In this document: positions 56,712-64,000 of the stretch, piece by piece
How the letters are laid out: each line of letters begins with the position of its first letter
Position numbering within the stretch: the first letter of the stretch is position 1
Source: Phlyctochytrium arcticum
Taxonomy: Eukaryota > Chytridiomycota > Chytridiomycetes > Chytridiales > Chytridiaceae
NCBI GenBank assembly: GCA_025602905.1
Contig: JAHLKI010000051.1
Span: 31,408-95,407, forward strand
Reading direction: 5' to 3'
Length of the DNA: 64,000 bases
Program-made: the position numbers and the translations under genes
The notes under the pieces: model-generated
Told to the model about the DNA's origin: nothing
Databases searched by the model: none
Seen by the model: the letters and a program-made list of their open reading frames with translations, nothing else

Positions 56712-59437
56712 ATGGCTTCTCTCAATAGACTGCTGAGATACGTTCTTTTTGAGCGGCGAGCACTGTGGGCTGGAGACTTGTCTCGGTAAATGTCAAATGA
56801 TACTTGGGTCCACCCAACTTTGTCGTAATCAAATGTTTGTTTAGAACCTGTACCAACGGACAGCAAGTACAGGGCAGTGCCTTTGGCCATGTGCCTGGAG
56901 GAAAAGGCCGTCGGACTATCACTACACGGAACGGCCAGGCTCATGGGAATACGGTCTCGGGGATGGAGTTACCGCTCCGTTGCAGATCTACAACCTCCGC
57001 AAAATACTCCACAGTCAAAGAAGATACTGGAAATGATAGCAACCACTGTCAAGATACCCCCTCGATAGCGACCGGTCATAAGCGAGTGGGATATTCTACA
57101 GAGGATTGGCGTGAGTCTGTCCGGAATCTCATTAGGGAGCCAGACACCGGAGATCCAGTGGATACATCAGTATATGAAGATGCATGGAAACCCTCATTAG
57201 CGAGCCGCTTGGCAAAACATGTTTCACGAAGCACTGTCAATGGGGTATGGGCGTATTATGAGAAAAACATTGGTCGCAGCGACACGGAACTTCGCAAGCT
57301 CTCCTCCGAGGACTTTCACCATCTCCTCATTCTACTGGGACTATACAGCAGATCCAATGACTTTACGGGGAAAGCAGAACAGATCTTGAATGACATGGAG
57401 GGTAGTGGGACCCTTCCGGACGCGCGGCATTTTGAGGCCTGGGCTGAAAATGCCGATATTAAGACCTTTCGCGACGCCGAGTCTTTTCTGAGCACTGTCT
57501 GGTGGGTGGGGGCACCCGGACTGGTCTCTGACGCATTGTTTGCCATCTTGATACAACGAATGCGAGAAGGCCGCTTTAAATCATTGAACTTGGAACCGGC
57601 GAAAGCTTTGTTCGATAAAGCGGTCACGTCGGGGAGGGCTGGTCGGCTATGTTTTTGGCAGGTGCTGAGGGCATATGTAGAGTCGGGAAAAATGGAAGAA
57701 TTGACCAAGTTTCTGGAATCTGTAGACTTCAAAACACTAGGAGTGGAAGAGGACATGGAAGCGGTTCTCCTCCGAGTGCTGTATTTTCTCGGACAGGAAG
57801 AGCGAAGCAGCCACAATCCTCAGCACGCATTTGCCATCTTTACCTACGCCAAATCCAAGGAGTTATATACCCCAGAGTTATACCATACGATGATTGGCGC
57901 ATTGTGCAAAATATCCGATATGGAGGGAGCTACTCAGCTGCTGCGCGAAATGTTGGTGGAGAGAAAGTACCCACTCACTGTCGACTTGCAAAATCGGTTT
58001 CTCTGGGGATTTGTTCAAACCGGACAATATGATTTGATTGAGCCCATGATTGAGAAAATGGAGCTGGCCACCGGCCCACCGTCGTCAATTTCCTACGAAG
58101 CTCTTATGATGTCGCTAGCATACGCGGGGGATGTGGACGGTGCATTAGACGTTTTTCACAAGCTTTCCTCGCCGTCATCAGAACTAGCTACTCCAACAGT
58201 CTATACCTACAACATTATCCTTGGCATTTTACTTAAATCCCGACGATGGGAAGCGGCATTACCGTTGCTGGACCAAATGGAAGAGGCGGGGCTGGAAGCG
58301 GACTCGGTTACCTATGCCACCGTACTGCGAGGTTTGACTGCCGTACGAGCATTCGACAAGGCCAAAACTCTTTTGGATGCATTGCTTGGCCGTCAGTATA
58401 TCCGCGAGGAACATCTCAGTGCGGCTGCCATTGACTTTACGATTCAATCCGGCCACATTTCCCATGCTATACCCCTTCTACATGAATTGAAACAGGCCGG
58501 CGCGCACCTCAGAAACCACGCATATACCATTCTACTTAACGCGTGTATTCGGGATGCATCTATGGAAGTTGCAGAGGACTTGTTCAACATGATGATTGAC
58601 GAAGGCATCGTTCCCGATACGGTTGCCCATACCGTCATGATTGCTGGATTTGCCCGGCACGATGATATTAATAATGCACGACGAGTGCTTGGGGTCATGC
58701 GCACAGAGAAAATTCGGTTGGATGCTGCTGTCTTTGTTCCCATTATGGCCTACCACGCACGAAACCTCCAACCTGACCTGTGCCTCCAAACACTCAATGA
58801 ACTCTACGTGGCTGGCGTCAAACCGACCGTGAACGTTTACACGACCTTGATGGACGCATACCTCCGGGTGGAAGATTGGGATCGAGCCGAACAAGTCGCG
58901 CAAGAAATGGAACTTGAGGCCTGTTGGCCCAATCAGGTCACATATACCAATTTCATAGAGCGGGCAGTTAGTAAACAGCAAACTCAACTGGGGCTGCAGT
59001 GGCTGGAGCGGATGATGCAACATTATGAAGAGGGCGGTTCAACGAATCGTCCCTACTTGCAGATTGAACGTCAAACGATTGAACGCATTCTGAAATCATT
59101 TACGTATGGGATCCGGCATAATGCAGCCGGTTCACCTGCTCAACGCGACTCGGCCCTGAGTGCCCTCCAATGTCTGCAATCGTTTCACACTCGTCGCGCA
59201 CCAACGGTGGTGGCCGACTACCTGACCCTTCTTCGGTACATGGTGCAGCTCAACCTACCTCTCGAAGCGGAACAAGTGTATTACATGTATCTGGAACGCC
59301 GGGGCACGACGCGGATAGGGATCCAGTATGCGAGGCAGATGGTGGTTGAAGCTTGGGAGAGTTTTGGTTCCAAACACCTGCAAGAATTTGAAGAGCGTGA
59401 AATCGACTGGAGACGAAAGAGTCAGGGGCTCAAATGA
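56712..59437 (+). CDS. Mitochondrial pentatricopeptide-repeat (PPR) protein
   Basis: Exons 56712-56785 and 56845-59437 give 888 aa. A basic N-terminus (MASLNRLLRYVLFERRALWA) fits a mitochondrial presequence. From about residue 230 there are at least ten 35-residue helical repeats, for example TYNIILGILLKSRRWEAALP, TYATVLRGLTAVRAFDKAKT, AYTILLNACIRDASMEVAED, AHTVMIAGFARHDDINNARR and VYTTLMDAYLRVEDWDRAEQ. Such proteins bind organellar RNA; which RNA cannot be read from the sequence, though the PPR code residues could be extracted. The fungal length fits mitochondrial translation or stability factors. Upstream in-frame GTG at 56595 is not needed. Confidence 0.9.
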
Positions 59438-59857
59438 TTGATTTTTCGCAAGCGTGTTTGCCGCCTTGTTCAAAGATTTTGTCGCGGGACGAAGGATCCA
59501 TAGATATGTACAAATAAATCTATCTAGATTAGCGACAGAATATCTATTCGGGTAGCGCCCGTTGCGGTTGCAGAGATGATGATGCGATGATTGGGTATAT
59601 ATACAAGCGACTTTCGCGGTAAACCGGGCGACCGATTCGGTATCTTGAGAGTGTATCCGCGAGGTCGGAGGATCTGGCGCGCATGACCGAGTTTAGAGAC
59701 TGGTCCAGCGCAGGCAGACGGGTATAAATCGACGGAAACCTCAGGGGTTGAAGTTCCGCACGCCCGCTGAGTCTTTTCGGTCCAGGGCGGTATCAATCAG
59801 CTGTGGAAATTGGGTAATGCTCCAAAATTGATGCAACAATTTGCCATGTCCTCCATT
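59438..59857. other. Intergenic, nothing recognised
   Basis: 420 bp between convergent stops. No support for the short ORFs here. Confidence 0.5.
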
Positions 59858-60447
59858 TTACCCAGCATTCAACGCCCCAACTTCAGACCCTCCCGCATCC
59901 ACATTAGCCCATCCTTCCCATCCTCGCCCGATAAACATGTACCGCGAGTCCAAGTCGACCCAGCACCGGCGATCCGAATCCACACCCGATGATCCCATCA
60001 TTGGAGTATAATAGTTGCAAGATGAAGCCAGGAGACCAAATATGACGAGCGAGCTGCGTAAAAATGGATGAGTTTCAAAAAAAAACATATGTAGAGTTTT
60101 TGGTAAAGAAACATACCAGTATAGACAGGGCTTGTGCGTTACAAACATGCAGAGTAGTAGCGAGAGGACAAAGAATGTGGATGTGCGAGGGAAAGGGACC
60201 AGGAACAGGAGCAGAAAGTACTGCATGCACCACATGGTCAAATGAATGCAACGATCTTGCTTTGTAGGGATACTTGTAATGGAAGGAAACTTGTTTTGGA
60301 CTTTTTGGCAAGTTTTCGGTTGACTTTGGAGCTTGGTGGAAAGCTTTGCTGGGTCAGATCGTCGGCTTCTGTTGTTGGTGATGTGATGGGAAAGTTGCGA
60401 GAAAAAACAAACTCCAAACCTGACGAAACTGCCGAATCTGCTGACAT
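59858..60447 (-). CDS. Small membrane protein, 157 aa, unknown function
   Basis: Exons 60447-60274, 60220-60117 and 60053-59858 join in frame (donors GTATCC and GTATGT). The N-terminal 58 residues are polar and basic toward the membrane (KVNRKLAKKSKTS). Two hydrophobic segments follow, YFLLLFLVPF / TFFVLSLLLCMF and SLVIFGLLASSC, with short loops, then a polar tail (DSDRRCWVDLDSRYMFIGRG). It is probably an ER or organelle membrane protein. I recognise no family. The splice consistency is the main evidence for it. Confidence 0.5.
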
Positions 60448-61232
60448 AATCGTTGCGCAGCACAACTGGACCCACCGGTAAATTAAGAGGATAATTCCCA
60501 CAGATGTATGCTGTGGTTCACCTTCTTCCCCAGAAAGAGCATTATCTTTTGAAAATGCAGGTTGGATGCGGGATGAATGGCATATCAGTTTGACCCAATA
60601 ACTTACCACAAAATGGCAAAAAATTGAGCCTATTTGGCAAAAACAATAACAATCGAAATTTGTTCTTCCATCTCCGACGTTGCCGACAATCCATCCGATA
60701 ATAGGTTAATGAACAGGTGACCAAGTCAAAAAGTCCATTGATCAGGCGGGCCATCAAAATGCTTGATTGAGCCCGACAGCATCCATGGAATATCCACAAG
60801 TCCACCTATTTTTAGACTAAAACCCAAAGCAACGGGCCAAGAAGCAGTCTCTTCCGGATCTTCCGGGCCCGTAATGCGGAAATGAATTTTAAGCCAAAAG
60901 GGAATGCTATTTAGAGTAAGGCAAATGCATTGTTGGATAGTTAGATGACGGGGATTTTAAACATTTTAAATTGGGGGCTCCACGGCAATTTTACAAAGTT
61001 GACCCCCTTGGTCCGAGAAAATTTATCCCAAAGGCGGAGTATTTGCTTTTTCGGGAAAAATCTGATCCTCCTCATGGATCATGAAGGAGGGGTTTGACTG
61101 CTCAAGGTTTTTTTTGTTTTGCATAAATACGAGAGGGGGCAGTCACCTCTCCCCTCGACCTTTATCAGTCCAACTACCCCCCCTCATTGTTCTCTCATCA
61201 GGCATCAACACTCAAGTCAACATTAATCAAAA
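60448..61232. other. Intergenic and promoter region of the arrestin-like gene
   Basis: 785 bp, AT-rich. Contains a TATA-like element at 61122 followed by a pyrimidine-rich initiator stretch. No gene is supported. Confidence 0.5.
61122..61129 (+). promoter_or_regulatory. TATA-like element of the arrestin-like gene
   Basis: CATAAATA, 104 nt before the ATG at 61233, followed by CACCTCTCCCCTCGACC, a pyrimidine-rich initiator-like stretch. Confidence 0.45.
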
Positions 61233-62597
61233 ATGTTGGGTCAAATCCTCTCTGTAGCCTCATCACCCGGCCCCCGCAGAATGAGTTTTCTTCGCCGTCC
61301 CAAATGCTCCATCGTCCTCGGGACATCCCCCGTCCTCCTTCCTCCCGATACATCCGACATGCAGTTTCTGGCTTCCCAACCCGCCGGTCTCTCCATGCTC
61401 CTCAACGAAGAATTTGCCTCGTTTGTCGACCCTCCACCAGTTTTGGTTCACGGAACGGCTCATGTCGATATTCAACTGGGCGGAAAAGTCAACCGGGTCG
61501 AAGTCGGCCTTCTCGGGATCGAGCGTGAATTCCACCCGTCGAATGCTCTGGTTGAAAAAGTGTTGGTTCGAGAGACGAGTGTCTTGTGGCGAGCTCCGAA
61601 AACTGGAACAAAGAACCGAGGATTACCAGTGGGCCACCATGAGTTTCCATTCTGTATCCCTCTCGACTCGGATCTCCCCCCATCCTGCCGGGTCCCCTTT
61701 GGAGAAGTGACTTATTTGATTAGCGTCATGGTGTTTCGCGACTTTCGACCAACAATTGTGATGGAGCAAGTCTTGCGTGTTCAACGTGGATTCCCGGTTC
61801 GTCCCAATCGACCCATCTCACCGGACGGAGACGTTCAATCAAGCTCAAGCAGCACACTCAAACGTCTGACGCGCAAGTTGAGCAGAAGCTCGTTTAGCAA
61901 GTCTGGGTTCGGCAACTTTTCCTCATCTTTTGGAACTCCTCCAATCGACAGTCCCTCCGCGTCAGCTCGCTCACTGGACACCAAATCCGACAACTACCTC
62001 AAACGTCTAAACGACGTGTTTGCCGGTCCCACGAGCAACAACGAGTTCTTTTACCGCATCACGGTCCCCCACCCCATCCTTCGTCAAGACGGCCATGCCC
62101 CCATCAACATCCAAATCTCCTCTCAACTCGAAAAAGCCAGCTCCATCAGCATCATCCAATCAAATCTCATCGAATCCCGAGCATTTTCGCTGCCGTCCAT
62201 GTTTCCTATTAGTCTGGCTGGATGCTACGGCTTTCCTGCGGTCGAAAAGACGGATCTATGCAAACCTGTCAAGTTCAAGCTGGGCGAGTCCCAAGCCCAA
62301 CAACCTACTCTGGACATGCCCTTTGTTCTCGAAGTCGGCAACGCGTCACCATCATTCAACACGGGTACGCTCGACATCAAACATTACGTCCGTGTCGTCC
62401 TCGAGTATCTTCCCAGCACAGCTACCCACCCATCACCCGCCCCATCAAAGTGGTCCCTCCCCTTTTCCCGCCGCAGTGGCAGTCCCAAACCGGTCAAACT
62501 GGTCATTGAAGTCCCCGTCACCGTCCGAGATACCATGGAAAAGGCCGCTCCTCCATCCTACGACGTGATGCTTCTTCGTTCCGCTACCTTGAATTGA
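61233..62597 (+). CDS. Arrestin-like adaptor protein with a C-terminal PPSY motif
   Basis: Single exon, 454 aa. The N-terminal arrestin domain shows the strand VLVHGTAHVDIQLGGKVNRV, the edge LPVGHHEFPFCIPLDSDLPP and VTYLISVMVFRDF; a Ser-rich linker (residues about 200-260) follows, then the C-domain with FFYRITVPHPILRQDG and HYVRVVLEYLP. Near the end is APPSYDVM, a PPxY motif of the kind that binds the WW domains of Rsp5/NEDD4 ubiquitin ligases. In yeast such adaptors (ARTs) direct ubiquitination and endocytosis of plasma-membrane transporters. Target unknown. Unlike most genes here it has no intron. Confidence 0.82.
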   Translation: MLGQILSVASSPGPRRMSFLRRPKCSIVLGTSPVLLPPDTSDMQFLASQPAGLSMLLNEEFASFVDPPPVLVHGTAHVDIQLGGKVNRVEVGLLGIEREFHPSNALVEKVLVRETSVLWRAPKTGTKNRGLPVGHHEFPFCIPLDSDLPPSCRVPFGEVTYLISVMVFRDFRPTIVMEQVLRVQRGFPVRPNRPISPDGDVQSSSSSTLKRLTRKLSRSSFSKSGFGNFSSSFGTPPIDSPSASARSLDTKSDNYLKRLNDVFAGPTSNNEFFYRITVPHPILRQDGHAPINIQISSQLEKASSISIIQSNLIESRAFSLPSMFPISLAGCYGFPAVEKTDLCKPVKFKLGESQAQQPTLDMPFVLEVGNASPSFNTGTLDIKHYVRVVLEYLPSTATHPSPAPSKWSLPFSRRSGSPKPVKLVIEVPVTVRDTMEKAAPPSYDVMLLRSATLN

Positions 62598-63391
62598 ACA
62601 CTATTTAATACCCCCTATTATTTCTTTTACACACACGGCGTATAGCTGGCTCTACTAGATGTGGTTTAGATTATTATTTTTTGCCTCATAGACATTTTAC
62701 TACTTTTATACCAATACAACTGAGACTCTTTGAGAGATACATCGAGATTTTGTTCTCATTACCCGACAGCATTTTCCAACAGACCAAAAACTTGTTACTA
62801 AAATCTCCATCACCGACCGAGATACAATGAAAAAGGACTGTCCTCCATCCTATTATCTGACCCTCAGTAAATGACATGCATGAACACATAAGGGTTTGTC
62901 TTTCAGTCAAGATTGTCAAAGGGAGGGAGCAAGAAGTGAGTTCATCGCCTCGCTGCTATGGTTGAGAAGCCAAACGTACGGTCTGATGACTCTTTCCTTG
63001 AGAAAGTCAATCACTTCTTGTATGTGGAATCGTTAGAATTTCCAGGAAGTCAGTTGGAGAAAATAATAATGACATTTGCGCAGCTCCCACCCATTATTTG
63101 GGGGGTGGAAACACACCCGCCATTAAAGTGTATTTGACCCTTTTTTGTTCTCTGGTCTATTACGAATTAATTTTTATTATGAGTGATTTAACTGGAGTGC
63201 TAAGGGGGTCTGGGGGCCCAGCTGGGGGCCCGTCCGTGTCCCCCCAGCCACGTCTCAGACCGTTACGCTCTTTTCCGGCTTTATTATCTCCGCAGTCACT
63301 CCTTCTTTCCTTACGTAATCCTTCTCCGCTCCATCTTCCTTCCTACCTCGCCTCCGTAGCTTTCTACCTCTTTACCTTTGTACCCCTCTAT
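62598..63391. other. Intergenic with a decayed copy of the upstream gene's 3' end
   Basis: Contains 62802-62855, which resembles the end of the arrestin-like gene. Near 63208-63245 a short GC-rich stretch repeats CTGGGGGCCC twice. No gene is supported. Confidence 0.6.
62802..62855 (+). pseudogene. Fragment of a duplicated arrestin-like 3' end
   Basis: This stretch lines up with 62511-62564, the last codons of the arrestin-like gene: CCATCACCGACCGAGATACA versus CCGTCACCGTCCGAGATACC, then TCCTCCATCCTA in both. About four fifths of positions agree by eye. It implies a tandem duplication whose second copy decayed. Confidence 0.65.
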
Positions 63392-64000
63392 CTCTACCTC
63401 TACCTCTACCTCTACCTCTACCTCTACCTCTACCTCTACCTCTACCTCTACCTCTACCTCTACCTCTACCTCTACCTCTACCTCTACCTCTACCTCTACC
63501 TCTACCTCTACCTCTACCTCTACCTCTACCTCTACCTCTACCTCTACCTCTACCTCTACCTCTACCTCTACCTCTACCTCTACCTCTACCTCTACCTCTA
63601 CCTCTACCTCTACCTCTACCTCTACCTCTACCTCTACCTCTACCTCTACCTCTACCTCTACCTCTACCTCTACCTCTACCTCTACCTCTACCTCTACCTC
63701 TACCTCTACCTCTACCTCTACCTCTACCTCTACCTCTACCTCTACCTCTACCTCTACCTCTACCTCTACCTCTACCTCTACCTCTACCTCTACCTCTACC
63801 TCTACCTCTACCTCTACCTCTACCTCTACCTCTACCTCTACCTCTACCTCTACCTCTACCTCTACCTCTACCTCTACCTCTACCTCTACCTCTACCTCTA
63901 CCTCTACCTTACCTCTACCTCTACCTCTACCTCTACCTCTACTCTACCTCTACCTCTCCTCTTACCCTCTACCTCTAACCTCTACCTCTACCTCTACCTC
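63392..64000 (+). repeat. (CTCTAC)n hexamer array, about 100 copies, reaching the window end
   Basis: Perfect hexamers from about 63392 to 63908, then an imperfect tail with ACCTTACC, CTACTCTACC and CCCTCTACCTCTAACC variants. A degenerate lead-in (TTTCTACCTCTTTACC) begins near 63360. The complementary unit is GTAGAG (TAGAGG in another register). Confidence 0.97.

Noticed and set aside
63392..64000. Calling the hexamer array a chromosome-end telomere
   Set aside because: At a right-hand chromosome end the plus strand should be G-rich. Here it is C-rich, and the unit is not TTAGGG.
1..64000. tRNA, rRNA or riboswitch genes
   Set aside because: None recognised by eye; a covariance-model search was not possible and could change this.

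Overview
This 64 kb window is nuclear DNA of a fungus. Nearly every gene is broken by short GT-AG introns (mostly 50-70 nt, donors such as GTATGT, GTACGT and GTAAGT), genes lie on both strands a few hundred bases apart, and the proteins are fungal or general eukaryotic (Pat1, Lsg1, Urb2, glutamate 5-kinase, UBE2G1-type E2, LETM1 domain, mitochondrial PPR protein). Crinkler-type effector architecture, a Fanzor relic and many introns point to an early-diverging, possibly zoosporic lineage such as a chytrid. That placement is inference; no rRNA or other marker is present.

Layout. 0-8.3 kb: a complete cytochrome P450 (minus), a 3.5 kb gene-poor tract with a possible decayed ORF and a 16-G run, a small hypothetical gene, and a 13-exon potassium channel of a type I know mainly from bacteria (minus). 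8.6-15.4 kb is an accessory island: frameshifted ORFs of unknown families, a GCR1_C-domain protein, a Myb/SANT-like ORF, an unknown ORF, and a Crinkler effector gene with a ubiquitin-like header and an NTPase-like body. The Crinkler gene is head-to-head (153 bp) with a LETM1-domain gene. A UBE2G1-like E2 follows, then a Fanzor relic and a repeat-bearing 1.3 kb tract.

20.6-29.5 kb: a secreted S41 protease carrying a one-base frameshift, the 1,611-codon ribosome-biogenesis gene URB2, and a small acidic protein. 29.8-44.5 kb is core: HERP-like ER ubiquitin-domain protein, a basic disordered protein, a degenerate kinase, LSG1, a coiled-coil protein, glutamate 5-kinase and an ELM1-like protein. 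45-47.9 kb: a Cys-rich GPI-type surface protein, a tandem duplication and a nonsense-interrupted ORF. 47.9-62.6 kb: PAT1, a membrane-anchored cyclophilin, a GNAT-like protein, a C2H2 factor with a long leader, a PPR protein, a small membrane protein and an arrestin-like adaptor. From about 63.39 kb to the window end is a (CTCTAC)n array of roughly 100 copies.

The functions are mostly independent housekeeping: ribosome assembly (URB2, LSG1), mRNA decay (PAT1), mitochondria (PPR, LETM1-domain, ELM1-like) and protein quality control or ubiquitin (UBE2G1, HERP-like, arrestin with a PPxY). Exon models were built by hand from splice signals and reading-frame continuity, so small boundary errors are possible.
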